Assembly: GCF_050948215.1 (NCBI RefSeq)
Contig: NC_135151.1
Span: 4,318,220-4,382,219, forward strand
DNA from: Halictus rubicundus
Lineage: Eukaryota; Arthropoda; Insecta; Hymenoptera; Halictidae
DNA length: 64,000 nucleotides
Reading direction: 5' to 3'
Every line of letters begins with the position of its first letter. The first letter of the stretch is position 1. The notes beneath the pieces are model-generated. The model was given only the letters and a program-made list of their open reading frames with translations. It ran no database searches and was not told where the DNA came from. Position numbers and translations under genes: made by a program. Of the stretch, positions 11,677 through 24,074 are shown in pieces.

Positions 11677-11888
11677 ACATTAGATTTCTGGGAACAATGT
11701 TGTCCCCAATTCGGGACTAAAAATACGATTACTCGAATCACAAAGAACCATCCATGAGGAATTATTCAAGAAATTAATTATTTTAGGTACATATTACAAA
11801 GAAAGAATGGCTAACAATTTGGATACGTTTTTGTTATTTTTATAAAGTGATGTGAAGTAGTCAGTTTTATTACTCTGTAAATCTAGTG
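11677..11888. mobile_element. TTAA MITE of the CACTAGGTTTACGG family (degenerate copy)
   Basis: The left end ACATTAGATTTCTGGGA and right end CTCTGTAAATCTAGTG next to TTAA (11889-11892) match the ends of the copies at 15553, 47673 and 51443. The internal motif ATAAAGTGATGTGAA is also shared with 52426-52442. The left TTAA is lost. Confidence 0.6.
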
Positions 11889-12910
11889 TTAACAATGCGT
11901 ATTGTTGTTTCTAATATTTCGCCTAAGATCACAACGTTTATGTTTGTCATTTATCGTTTTCCTAAAAGTTTGCTTCTGTTAGATTGATTCGCAAGAATGG
12001 AGTACACGTTGCGAGCCATTGCCGCCATTTCGATTATGGCGTTGACAAAACAACGGTCCTTGTGTACCCCCGGGTATATCGTGATACGCGTTCCGTTTTC
12101 GAATGTCACGCTCTACAGCTTTCAATCGTCGGCTCAATTTTCCAACATACCCGAGCGAAAGGGGAGAAATTAGAGTTCGCAAATTTTCGCGTATCCGGAA
12201 TTGGCGAGATCGAACGATGACACGAGACTGGAAGCAGACACCGCGTTCGTGGGTCGAAGTGGTTCGGAAAACAAACGCGGATCGCGGGTCTCGTGTTCCT
12301 TGCAAAGCCAGGAATGCGTATTATGCGAGCGGTACAATCCGCGAGTGGTACGACATTATTGAATCGAAACGGAATCTCTCCCCCTACCCCCCCCCTCCAT
12401 CGGTAACTCAATCTTTTTAAACGAACGGCCGCATTAAGTAATAACACGAACATTAACGAAATTAATTTTATTCAAATAAACTCAGATTTCATGTTTTTCG
12501 ATACCCGGAAGAGTATGATTGCAGTTTATTCCGCCGGTGGTAACGTTTCGCTGCGCCTCTTCTGCGTTAATCCGTTGCATTGACGAAGTTGCGTCAACAA
12601 TATTTAATTCGATACTAATTCGATATGTTGCTTTAGTATATTATTTCCACCGTACGAGAAATTTTATAATAGCGTTACATTTGCACACGATGCAATTCGG
12701 ACGTGCTTCTGCAATATACAACGTAATTGAAATAAAATCGAGCGTCGGGCCAGCCTTAATGTGCATAGAACACCGGCGGATTTTCCAGCAGTGTTTTCCA
12801 AAGTGGTAATTCACCTTATTTCTAATCTGTTTGCGCAACATTAAAGAATTACACGCGCAGTCACGGCTGGACATTTTTATGACAATTGGAGATCGTTTGT
12901 GCGCCAAAAA
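11889..12910. other. Mixed stretch with a GC-rich patch, no gene
   Basis: 11980-12410 is GC-rich and holds overlapping open frames on both strands, but none shows family motifs or consistent codon bias. The rest is AT-rich. Nothing else supported. Confidence 0.45.
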
Positions 12911-13856
12911 ATATGCCAGAATATCCCAGAATATACTAGAATATTAGTGAACATACCTGAATATACGACAACATACCAGAATATACCGGAATATACCTAA
13001 ATATACTACAATATAGCTGAATGTCCTAGAGTATACTAGAATTTACCGGAAAATGCTAGAATATACTAGAATATTAGAGAATATACCTGAATATACAACA
13101 ATATACCAAAATATATTACAACATACCAGAATATACCAGAATATACCAGAATATACCAAAATATACTAGAATATACCTGAATATCCTAGAGTATACGAGA
13201 ATTTACCGGAATATGCTAGAATATACTAGAATATACCGGTATATGCTAGAATGTACCACAATATACTATGATAGAATATACGAGAATATAACAGAATATA
13301 CCAGAATATGCTACAAAGTACCAGAATATACTAGAATATACCAGAATATGCTACAAAGTACCAGAATATACTAGAATATACCAGAATGTACCACAATATA
13401 CTAGAATATACGAGAATATAGCTAAATATACTAGTACCTACCAGAATATAACAGAATATACCAGAATATGCTACAAAGTACCAGAATATAGTAGAATATA
13501 ACAGGATATTCTAGAATATACTAGAAGTTACTAGAAAATACGACAATACATCAGAATATACTAGAATATACGAGAATATACCAGAATATAGCCAAATATA
13601 CCAGTATCTTCTAGAATACATCATAATATACTAGAATATACGAGAATATACCAGAATATAGCCAAATATACCAGTATCTTCTAGAATAGACCAGAATATA
13701 CTAGAATATATCAGAATATACTAGGATATACCAGAATACACCAGAATATACTAGAATATATCAGAATATAGCCAAATATACCAGAACCTGCCAGAATACA
13801 GCAGAATATACCAGAATATAGTAGAATATAACAGAATATACCAAAATATACTAAAA
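12911..13856. repeat. 10-bp-period satellite, NYAGAATATA
   Basis: About 95 tandem decamers of CCAGAATATA, CTAGAATATA, ACAGAATATA and close variants fill about 945 bp. Higher-order structure is visible: a 70-bp block at 13561-13630 repeats at 13631-13700, and a 40-bp block containing ATGCTACAAAGTA recurs at about 13301, 13341 and 13461. The triplet GAA recurs every 10 bp on one strand. The dyad TTCTAGAA occurs at 13509-13516, 13609-13616 and 13679-13686. Short frames read through it on the minus strand are composition artefacts. Confidence 0.9.
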
Positions 13857-15552
13857 AACTAACTTCTATATTTTCGAGAATACTGAAGCAGCCAGTTTCT
13901 ATCAATTTGTCTCATGCTACTGTATGCAAACTCACGTAAATCAGTATTTGTCTGTTTGGTTAGCACCACACCCGAATAGTTTAATCCTCATTGAATAAAA
14001 ATAATTGCAATATAATATCAGTAATATTATCGTGTTTCATAGAATTTTTACTTAATTCCTGTGTTATCGAACGATTGTTTTCATATCTCCTGTATAAAAT
14101 CGAAGACTCCCATCGTTGCATGGTAAGCATAGAAATCGGGACACCAGCACGCGTTTCAGCAGAAAGTATGGCACCGTGTGGACCTCGCGATACCTTTCGC
14201 ACTTCACCTCCGCGGCACTGCATCGATCCTTGGATCATGTATCTCGCGCCGCAAAGATTTTCGTAAACACTGGGCTTTGCAGCACGATAGAAGGAAATGC
14301 AACTAAATAACCACGAATATTGAATAAGCGCCTTAATAACTGGGTCGGGCTTAGGTAGCTCGCGACCGAGGTCTTCTCCCAGACTTCTCTGCCACACCGT
14401 CTTCCCCTACTAATGTAGTCTCTCCGTAGTTTCTAATGGATGCCGTATATACGCGAACGATTCCCATTGTTTCCTGTTCCGCGAGGGGCGTTTTTCAAAA
14501 TGCCTGTTTGCAATCGAATCTCCGGTTTTTGGTTCGCCGCGTTCTCCTACGCTCGTTTCGCACCCTGAATTCTTCTCGCATCGGAAAGCATCTTTATGCC
14601 TGTTGCCTTTATGCCACTCGTATCGGAGAGCACTGCAGTTCTATGTGCATAAAACATCATGAACGTTGTACGGATATTTTAATAATTCCTCGCGCCAAAA
14701 AGCTCTCTTCTTCCCTGTTTGTGCTAGGCTGTCCCATAAATAATGCGACTTTTTGTTCGTGTTTTTTTTCCCTTTATTTTCCACAATCCATAGAATTATA
14801 CGTATACGCGAGACTGACGATCGTGGTTGTCCAATTTTTACATTTTTCTAGATTTCTTTAATCTCCATTTCTGATGCACGAAATACGATTTCGATTCTAT
14901 CTCGTGTATTTTCTAAACAGAACTGAATGAAAGTCATTTGTCTGCTGACGTTCGAAAGTGATGAATAATTTCTCGAACGAACATGGAATATTTACGTTCC
15001 GCTACGCGAAAGAAACGGTATATTTGATTACGTGCAAGTAAGTTTTGATTAGCGTAGATAGTTAAGCGACTTAGAACAGTAATTTAACTTTTCTTGCCTA
15101 TAGACAACACTTTGTAAAGAGTATTTTTCTACGAGCTGTATGTTTATACCGTTTCCGTGTTATATGAAACTAGCTAGACTATTCCATTGTTTTATATTCT
15201 TATTGTCTCGCGAGGAATAGAGTTCGCAAATTATCAAATTTCGCCTGTTCTCATGTTTTATATGACATCAGTGTTACGTGATTCTATAGAACGTGATTTC
15301 CAGCCTCTATCGACGTTCTCTGTGGGTCGAAGGTTCGCTTGTATAGTAATCGGATCTCATACATTTTTGGTGTTTTTCAAACATCGGAAAATATCTACGA
15401 AAAATCGCGTTTTCGGTATCTTTCTCGCTTTAAAGCATTGTTTAAATATATCTGCATATTCGTGATGCGTATCGTCTTATTTTTCCACAAAAACGGCAAA
15501 AACATTTTTAGTTTATGCAAAAATGAATAAGTGACATCACAGAATTTAAAAA
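13857..15552. other. No recognisable gene
   Basis: A 138-codon minus-strand frame (13981-14397) and a 141-codon plus-strand frame (14436-14861) exist but show no motif, repeat or codon bias; other frames overlap them. No transposon ends seen. Confidence 0.45.
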
Positions 15553-15735
15553 TAGGTTTACGGAGCATTAAAAGTGGCTATTTTACATTACTTTATGAAA
15601 AAACAGGAATATTTCTGTCCAAGTTTTTAGCCATTTTATAAATAAGTTTGTTCCGTTCCTCATCGTTACGATTTTGCTAATCGTAATTTGAAAATATTAG
15701 AACCCGCCATCTTGCCGGATCCCGTAAACCTAGTG
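15553..15735. mobile_element. MITE of the CACTAGGTTTACGG family
   Basis: The left end TAGGTTTACGGAGCATTAAA pairs with the right end GGATCCCGTAAACCTAGTG. 183 bp. TTAA is not preserved on either side, so this copy is old. Confidence 0.65.
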
Positions 15736-16337
15736 TCGAGAATACTGTCACATTCGTTTCAGCAACAAATCTTGACTATGCATATCTTGATTCGTGAATC
15801 GTTCTGCGCATAATGAAAGATCTACTTAGGCGAGCTCCGACTGAAAAACTGAATGACTGCTGCGTGTACAAGTTGCATAATTACGGAATGCAGGAATCGT
15901 GTTTTGAAGTTTAATTTAATGTGACCCAAATTTCAATTACGAAATCGTGGAAGGAAGCCAGCAATATTTGCAAACGCGCGGATTCGGTCGATTCGAGTAG
16001 TTTTTCAGGGTTCGACGAGGGAGGATGTGCACGAGGTTGTTCAAAAAGTTCGGGGACATAGCGTGTGAAACGCGATAGATGATACTTTAGGATCTGCGAT
16101 TCGAAGAGAGGATTGTCTAATGCATAAATATTGAATCCACCAAATGGCAAATCAGCTATGCTCTCCATTTAGTTGAATTCTCCCTCTTATACCGAAATGT
16201 TGCAAATCGTTCAGACAACTTTCGATACACTGCTACGAGTCGTTCTAAACTTTAAGAGTGGCATAGCGGACTTAAAAGTGGAGGAACGTCGATTTTAAAA
16301 ATTTTCAAATAATTCTGAAAGTTCTACCTTCGTATTC
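15736..16337. other. No recognisable feature
   Basis: AT-rich; an 85-codon minus-strand frame at 15911-16168 has no family motif. No repeat ends seen. Confidence 0.4.
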
Positions 16338-16654
16338 GTGACGCATTCCTGCGAAAAACAAGCCCAAACATGACATAGTTGAGACTATATTTGCTTATTC
16401 AATTGACGATTCGGTAGAACCTCGATTATCCGAACCGATCCGAATTCTCTGAATCTCGCAAGCAGAAATCAATCGAAAGCGATGACACAATGAACACGAT
16501 TCGTTGTACAAATCGATAATGATCTAATCTAGGATTGTAGCAAAAATTCTACCGATTAGTTCGGATAATAGAGGTTCTACTATATCGTGAATTAAACAAG
16601 TAAAGACGGTCCAAATTGCGTCGTGTTTGGTCTTGTTTTAATCGGGAAAATGTC
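16338..16654. mobile_element. pogo/Tigger-like palindromic MITE (copy 1)
   Basis: Inner ends TAGAACCTCGATTATCCGAA (from 16415) and the inverse of TAGAACCTCTATTATCCGAA are Tigger/pogo-type motifs. Outside them a second paired layer (CCAAACA...GTTTAA.. against its inverse, from about 16338 and up to 16654) is shared with the copy at 50338-50639, so the mobile unit includes the outer arms. About 317 bp, non-coding. Confidence 0.6.
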
Positions 16655-19600
16655 AGGAATATGTCAGTAACAGTTGCATAAAAATATCATTTAGAACAAA
16701 AAAGTTTTATCAATGGATTGGTACAGCCTCACCGATTCGCTGACGGCGAGAGGTCAAAGAATACGATGCAAGCAACATTTCGGTCCGGAAACGTTCACAT
16801 GTACCGAGGCATTGCCGCAGTCAGAAATCCCGGAACTTCTTGCGCGCAGTGTGCTGATTCTGTGCGCGTTCTGGTCCGTTTGTCCCGTTGCCACGGTATC
16901 CTCGAATGTGCCTAAGACTGGCGCACACGCGCGAACAAGACGGCCCGCATTTGGTGAATGGTCGCGATAATGTTGACGATTTCGTCGGAGATGGTCCCGG
17001 CCGTGGTTGTCCCGCGCTGCGAGACTCACCCTCTCGGTGTGAATTTTAAAATTAGTCTTAAGGTCAAACGTTGGTAGCTGTCGTCATCGTTGTTCCTGAC
17101 CTAGACTCGCTGGGGTGTAAACTTCGGGACGCAGGCAGGGACGAGGACAAGGTGCGAATGGAAAGAAAGGAAAGGCTCGATTTACACACTCGACGTAAAC
17201 TCGCCTCTGTAGAGGTGTATTCGCCTGTTCGTGACGTAAGCATCGAGCGAGGCACGCGAACCGCCGCTATATTAAAAGCTGATTGTCGTGACTTCGAATT
17301 TACATCGCGGACGATCGCCGTTCCCCGCAGCCACGAAATTGCACTTCTCCCTTGGCCGATAATCGGCGCCGACAACAGCGCCACGAAAAATCGGCCGGAT
17401 GATCGGCTCCGATCAAACGGACAACCATCACTTTCAACCCCTCGCGGTCCGAGGCGTTTTCTCATTTTCATTTCGGAACGCTTGCTTCAACCCTCGACCC
17501 GACGAGTACGAAATTTTCAAGATTTTCCCCCGAACAGTTAGTATTTTCGTATTTACGATTCGTGCCAAAAGTTTAAATCAAACTTGACAAATTTCTTATC
17601 GTTATATAAGAATGCTCCATTTATGTAAGTGGAGTAAGCAGAATCGGTATGTCATGATCAGACGCGTCAGCCGATTTCTATCTAATAGGCACGCGTGTTT
17701 GCTGATTTTTATTTGATTGATTTCGGTATATCAGACTTACTTTCATGCAATAAATTGTATGATTTTCGTTACTGTTCGTGACCGTTTTCCAACGAGCTCA
17801 TTGTTTTCGCAGTGTTTTTTTATAATCATGTCGATTGGCGATTTTGCATTCAAATAAATGTTTTGTACTACAATGAATTCTTATCGTGTTTGTATGCAGT
17901 ATTGACGTCTGCAAATTAGAAATGCACATAATTTACGCCCTGTAGTTTAAACTTAAATACAATATCTTTAGAAGAATAATAGTTCGGTGGCCAACAATAA
18001 CTTGCAGATAATGTTGCAACTGCGACAGTTTCGAGGGCATAACAATAAAATTTGCAGGGCATCGCGAATGCTCAATAATGTAATGAGAATAAGACATTAA
18101 TTGCTGGAGGATCAAAATGATTAGAACACACACACACACACACCGATGGATTCCAAATTATTGGACTGTTATTACTGGGATTTTCACAATGTTTAATCGT
18201 TCGTAACTGATTACTACTATTATTTCTACTAAGTATATTTCGTCAATAGTAATTACCGCGATTATGACTTCCCGCTTCTATCAATGTTATCAGTCTCAAT
18301 AATAGCAGGCACCAAGGAAAACAGGTTCGAATAAGTTATGCTGTTTCGTTGTTCAACTCGACGGCGGTTTTCAATTCATTTTCCACTTACATTCTACGTT
18401 CTCCACGACGTACCGTCTCCTTTTTGCCCGTGACACGAAGCATTTCAATGAAAAAGATATCGGGTGTCGTGTTGATCATCTGTCTCATCAAAAACAATCG
18501 ATCAGGAGGTTAAATAGAGAAAAGCATGTCCTGGCAACATAGTTGGCTAGCGAGATATCTATTAATAAGAATGAGGAAAATAATCGTTACAATGTTGGTA
18601 TGCTACTTTTCTGTGAGCATTTATTTTCGAGTTAATGTTTATTCATGGTTTCATCGCTTCCTTTGAAGAAATCTTAGAATAACAAGACATCCATTTATCT
18701 GGATAACAGGTTCGACATGCATAATTATTTTTTCCCCGGTTGGGAGTATGTTATTAAGACAAGCTGACGTAAAACTAATCTTCACATATATAAATTGCAG
18801 ATGTTGAAGATGGCGGGGGAACTGGTAATTATGTGATTTATGAATAGTGTACATCAATATAATCTTCCAAGACGTATTAAAACTCTCAATCTTTTCTAAT
18901 ATGCGCCTACGTTGTGTTGCAAACATGTGTAATTTTTGCATCGATCATGCTGCGTACAGTTCTGATAAAAATATTAAAAATTTATCTTTTCTTTGTCCCA
19001 AAATATTTTACAACGTCTAGAATTTACGTTTCAGTTCTCGCACAAATTTTAGTTTAAATCAACATGTTTCAATTGCATAGTTTCTCTTAACGATGCGAGG
19101 TTCGATATAATTATTAAAATAAAAATATTGCTGAAAGAATGGGTAGGAGAATCGATTGAATTGTGAATAAATTCTGAACACTGTTTTCAAGGTTCGAATC
19201 TAGAATGTGAGATGACCCTTTGTCACACAGAAGTGCACAGTTACGATTCATTTAAACAAAATAGATGATAGAACGATAACATTCCTTCACCGCAGTCGCA
19301 GTGCTTGGGCCACTGAATGTAATTACAAGGAAGTAGTGAACACGACTCTGCAATTGTTACATGCTGGCAAGCTTCTGTTTAGTTGTCCCCCATTCATTCA
19401 TGGTTAATTCTCTCTCCCATTATCGGAATCTCTCATTATATCAAAACCATGCGATAACAGTTGGCATTCTGAACTGGTTCTAACAGTGACGTTAGAATGA
19501 AAAGGTGTTATACTTATGCTTACAGTCATTTTCAAAGAAAAAACTCGAGAGTTAGTCAGAAAAAAGATTCAATTCCTTTCAACGAACCTCTCTCAGAAAA

Positions 19601-20682
19601 ATATTGTTTATTAACAGACTGTAGATTTGACGCATTCTTCACCTATATTTTTCGAAACGTACTCTATAAAAAAAGAATATGTATAACCCGTATAATTTTT
19701 ATTTTTTTGTTACTATAAAAAATCACACATGTACTCCAAATTCCACTAAATGTGTATGCAAAATCCCAATGCGAAGGGTTGAATGGTTTTCCTGAAAAAA
19801 TTTCTAAAAATTGAAAGAACGGCCTAGAACGGCAGATCATTCATACAACCACGATTGATGATGTCTTGGACTGTTCACAGGTTAATGTATCAATTTTTTG
19901 AAACACGTTTTCGGTGGTACTATTTTGTAGACACGTTAGTCTTCCTGTTGTCTCAAAACGTAAAATCGCGAGAAATTAAGCGAGTAAACGAGAATCTTTG
20001 TATTCTGGGTCAGAGCAGCCCCAGTGTCCGGTGTCGGAGGTGTTAAAAGCTTGGTATGCTGTTCGAAATGCTCGCGACGAGTCGGACTTGATATTACCGA
20101 GGGGAACGGTTAATATTTTCGTTGGAACGATCGGATGTCCAGCGTACACGGATCGGCGAGTATCGTACGCTCGGGAACGCGATTTTCTTGGTAATTACGA
20201 TAATTGACGATATGGAAGTACATATCACGGAATAGTCTGATCGCTGTTTCGTGGGTTGGCTCGTACACGGCAGTTAAGACTCGCGTGCTCGTAAACTACG
20301 CGAAACAAGTTTATGAGACGGGACGATAATACGGTTATCGCAACCGCTGTGTGCCTGACCTACGCTTGAAAATAATGCGATCTTCCCGGGCAGCCTCAAA
20401 CTTGCTGCAATCGGACTCGAGAGAAGTTTCGGTAGCATCGGGCCGAAAGCCCCTACCGGTACGTGCTCGTGCTAATAAAATCTACGTTCGATACAAAAGT
20501 TTTAATGCCGTTCGAACCCCGGCCAATTTCCACGGAGGAATCGTATATGAGACAGACTGCCGCGGAGGATCTTGTTAGATCCCAACTGTTTTGGTACGCG
20601 GCCAGTCGTTCTCGTCATTGAGACACAGACAGGGGACACCGAATTATTAGAGCTACTTGCAGAAATTGACGCGTTCACATTA
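16655..20682. other. Long stretch without recognised gene or element
   Basis: Contains GC-rich patches (about 16740-17520 and 20000-20600) with overlapping frames on both strands, the longest a 156-codon plus-strand frame at 17071-17541, none with family motifs. An (AC)n run lies at 18126-18143. The rest is AT-rich. Confidence 0.45.
18126..18143. repeat. (AC)n microsatellite
   Basis: Nine AC dinucleotides in an AT-rich context. Confidence 0.9.
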
Positions 20683-20952
20683 CACTGTTTACTCGATATA
20701 CAGTGACTCCCACTAATATTCGTACCCCCTTAAAAATCGCATAACTTTGTCAATATTGGACTATACTACTTGAATTTGTTTGAGAAGTTAGAACAATTGG
20801 ATCACTACATAACGTGAGAAAAACGTTTGATTAAAATTGCAATTGGTCGAAATTACAGAGAAAGTACTAAAAGTTGTATATTGCAACTTTTTTATGCGGG
20901 CTTATATTAAAAATTTAAAAAGCACGTTTTGCACATCTGTATCAATTATATA

Positions 20953-22138
20953 CAATCAGACCAATAAGTATTCGTACGCTCTTAAAAATCGCATAACTTT
21001 GTCAATATTGGACTATACTACTTGAATTTGTTTGAGAAGTTAGAACAATTGGATCACTACATAACGTGAAAAGATGTTTGATTAAAATTGCAATTGGTCG
21101 AAATTACAGAGAAAGTACTAAAAGTTGTATTTTGCAACTTTTTTATGCGGGCTTATATTAACCCTTAGCACTCGAATGGCGCCTGTGAGGCGCCACTAAA
21201 AATTCCTGTATCATTATTTAAAATATTTTTTACAGTATTCAGTTTGTTTGTATTTAATAAATTACTAAACATTTCAGTACTGTACGAGTAAATTGCACAA
21301 TTTTCGTATGTATAGCATGAAAAATATATGTATAGACGGGAAATATTCTAGGTCGGAAGAAATGTTTCATTTTAGAGTTAAAATGGCTTCGAGTGCAAAG
21401 GGTTAAAAATTTAAAAAGTACATTTTGTACATCTGTATCAATTATATACAATCAGACCAATAAGTATTCGTACGCACTTAAAAATCGCATAACTTTGTCA
21501 ATATTGAACTATAATACTTGAATTTTTTTGAGAAGTTAAAACAATTGGATTACTACGTAACGTGAGAAAAATGTTTGATTAAAATTGCAATTGGTCGAAA
21601 TTACAGAGAAAGTACTAAAAGTTGTATTTTGCAACTTTCTTATGCGGGCTTATATTAAAAATTTAAAAAGTACGTTTTGTACATCTGTATCAATTATACG
21701 TATTCTGAATATTTCATCTAAATCGGCCAACATTGCACTGAGCTACAAACATTTAACGATGATAACTTAAGTGCAAAAGTCGCAGAATTTTGGCCTTCTC
21801 AGGGAATTTCGCCCTTATGTGATCATTTTCAAACATCTGCAGCTCATTGCAACGTTGACAGATTTTGATGAAATTCTCAGAACATATATAATTGATACAG
21901 ATCTACAAATCGTACATTCTAAATTTTCAATGCAAGTCCACGTAAAAAAGTTGCAAAATACAACTTTTAGTATTTTCTCTGCACTTTCGGCCAATTGCAA
22001 TTTTTGTAAAAAAATTTTTCACTTTGTGTAGTGATCCAATTGTTCTAACTTCTCAAAAAAAAAATTCAAGTAGTATAGTCCAATATTGACAAAGTTATGC
22101 GATTTTTAAGAGCGTACGAATACTTATGGGACTGACTG
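20953..22138. mobile_element. Inner foldback nested in its own family member
   Basis: Starts CAATCAGACCAATAAGTATT after TA and ends ...CTTATGGGACTGACTG before TA. Removing it joins ...CAATTATA to TATTCTGAATATTTC, the continuous arm sequence seen in other copies. It was therefore inserted at a TA inside the outer element's left arm. A further arm copy begins at about 21449 at the equivalent position, implying a third event or an arm duplication. Confidence 0.65.
21162..21402. mobile_element. piggyBac-like TTAA MITE (copy 2)
   Basis: TTAA at 21158-21161 and 21403-21406; ends CCCTTAGCACTCGAATGG and the inverse of CCCTTTGCACTCGAAGCC. The neighbouring arm copy at about 21650 shows the empty site TATATTAAAAATTT. 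Homologous to 6077-6298. Confidence 0.85.
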
Positions 22139-22602
22139 TATATTCTGAATATTTCATCTAAATCGGTCAACATTGCACTGAGCTACAAACGTTTAACGAT
22201 GAAAACTTAAGGGCAAAAGTCGCAGAATTTTGGCCTTCTGAGGGAATTTCGCCCTTATATGATCATTTTGGAACATCTGCAGCTCATTGCGACCGATTTT
22301 GATGAAATTCTCAGAACATGTATAATTCATATGGATCTACAAATCGTACTTTCTAAATTTTCGATGTAAGTCCACATAAAAAAGTTGCAAAATACAACTT
22401 TTAGTATTTTCTCTGCAATTTCGACCAATTGCAATTTTAATCAAACATTTTTCTCACGTTATGTAGTGATCCAATTGTTCTAACTTCTCAAAAAAAATTC
22501 AAATAGTATAGTCCAATATTGAGAAAGTTATGCTATTTTTAAAAACGTGCGAATATTATTGGGAGTCACTGTATGTCCACAACACGTGTTTACGCAAGGA
22601 TA

Positions 22603-24074
22603 TCCTGGGTGTTCATTTGAAAACCTTTCAGCCGAATATCTCGAAAAGTATGAAAGATATTAAAAAAGTGTAAAACACGTGTGCAAGGATTTCGAGGGGT
22701 AATGAGGGGGGCAGTATCAATTTTTTATTTGGGTGGCGTTTTCAAGGCCATTTGAAGGTCAACTTTGTTTTTTCAAATGGAAACCTATATTTTTTATTAT
22801 GGGATCTTATTGTACGTAAAAAGACCAGCAATTTTCGTACGATACTTTTTTTCATCCGCGCACTAGTATCGGAGATACTATGATACGGAGATATACTTTA
22901 TAACTATAACAAATTTTCAAAATGTTCTCCGTTGTTTTCTAAACAATAATACAGACGATTCTCAAATTCCGAATGAACATTTTTGAAGGTATCTGTTGGA
23001 ATAGGTCTACATTCCTGTCCAATTCTGCGATGCAAATCGTTGACGCTTTCTGGTTGTGTTTTATAAACAACAAACCGGTGTTAGATCTGGTGATCTTGGT
23101 GGCCACTGAATAACACCTCTTCTACCGATCCATCTTAGTGGGAATCGATTGTTTAACCACTGGTAAACTGATAACGTGTAATGCTGGGGATCACCATCAT
23201 TTTGGAAGTACAAAAGTTCTTCGTTTAACAAAAAATTGCCGTTTTTATCTCTTTGGTTTTCAAGACTTTCTGTTATAAGTGGATCAATGATGTCGCCCAG
23301 TAAATTTAAATACAGATTGCCATTCCAATTCTCTTGGAAAAACAGAGGACCTATAATAGCATTTCCTAAAATGCCTGCCCAAATATTTATTTTTTCCGGC
23401 CATTGAGTATTACTTTCTCTAATAAGATGTGGATTTTCGTCACTCCAATAACGACAGTTATGACATTTACAGCATCGTTTAAGAAAAAAGTGCATTCGTC
23501 ACTAAAACAAATGTTTTTAATTAGATTAGGAGTGACGTTGATCATATTTGTTAATTCCAAACAAAATTTAATCCGCCTGTCATCTTCCAATAATTTTTGA
23601 TGCAACTGCATTTTATACGGATGAAACTTGTTATGTTTAAGTAATTTGTGCACAGATCACACTGATACACCAGTTACCATTGAAACTTGTCGAATTGAAC
23701 TAGTAGGATTCACAGTAAACTGACCCATAATTTCGATTTGATCAGCTTCCTTAATAAATTTTGGCTGGTTTCTTTTTTAATTTGTCACCGATCCTGTTTC
23801 CTTAAACTTTGCAACTAATTGTAACACGTACGTGTGAGAAACGTGCGTATCAGGATGTCTCTCATTAAACGCAGCAACAGCTCGACGAGCACACTCATTA
23901 GTTCCATAAATAAAAATGATTTCTACTCGTTCTTCTAAAGAATACACCATTTTATACAATTAATTGTACTACGATATAGTATCTCTTATTACGATGATTC
24001 ACACTTGACTAAATAGTACAATCTTATATTGAAAGACAGACATAACATAAATAAGAGATCAAATGAACACCCTG
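22603..24074 (-). mobile_element. Mariner-like transposon, near full length, inactivated
   Basis: The right end is CAGGGTGTTCATTTGA (inverse, ending at 24074, followed by TATA) and the left end is the altered CCTGGGTGTTCATTTGA from about 22604. About 1.47 kb. It carries a complete but broken transposase on the minus strand (22904-23959). Its left terminal region (about 22607-22840) is duplicated as stand-alone fragments at 34943-35143 and about 45948-46136. Inserted in the MITE at 20683-24162. Confidence 0.8.
22904..23959 (-). pseudogene. Mariner/Tc1-type transposase pseudogene (DUF4817-like N-terminus)
   Basis: Read on the minus strand it spans about 352 codons, the full length of such transposases. 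The start MYKMVYSLEERVEIIFIYG is the helix-turn-helix DNA-binding region (DUF4817-like by recognition). Then come CFSDECTFFLN with the first catalytic D, NIWAGILGNAIIGPLFF, YFQNDGDPQHY with the second D, and WPPRSPDLTP with the third acidic residue, a D about 36 residues after the second. The C-terminus runs through PESVNDLHRRIGQE to a TAG at 22904-22906. It is broken by in-frame stops (about 23774 and 23657), a frameshift near 23475, and a frameshift plus about 11-codon deletion just after PDLTP near 23075. In its normal role it would cut and paste the surrounding element; this copy cannot. Confidence 0.85.

Larger units (their letters stand above)
20701..22571. mobile_element. Foldback DNA transposon, family A, telescoped composite
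   Basis: TA at 20699-20700 and 22572-22573; ends CAGTGACTCCCACTAATATT and its near-exact inverse (GGGAGTCACTG). The arms share AAAAATCGCATAACTTTG, TTAGAACAATTGGAT and CAATTGGTCGAAATTACAGA. The left side contains three successive arm copies beginning at 20701, 20953 and about 21449. The right side has two arm ends, at 22138 (...GGGACTGACTG) and 22571. It is inserted at TA in a MITE whose uninterrupted form is GATATATGTCC. No coding capacity. Confidence 0.75.

Noticed and set aside
12911..13856. CRISPR-like array
   Set aside because: The unit is 10 bp without unique spacers, in a eukaryotic context; it is a satellite.
13711..13905. Hydrophobic minus-strand ORF resembling a membrane peptide
   Set aside because: It is the 10-bp satellite read in frame, giving a repeating ILVYSGIF-like pattern; not a gene.
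17071..17541. 156-codon plus-strand ORF in a GC-rich patch
   Set aside because: An equally long frame lies on the opposite strand (17064-17471), and neither has motifs or a convincing start or splice context.
19185..19205. GGTTCGAATCT resembling a tRNA B box
   Set aside because: No A box or acceptor/anticodon stem could be paired upstream; the same holds for the inverse at about 28207.
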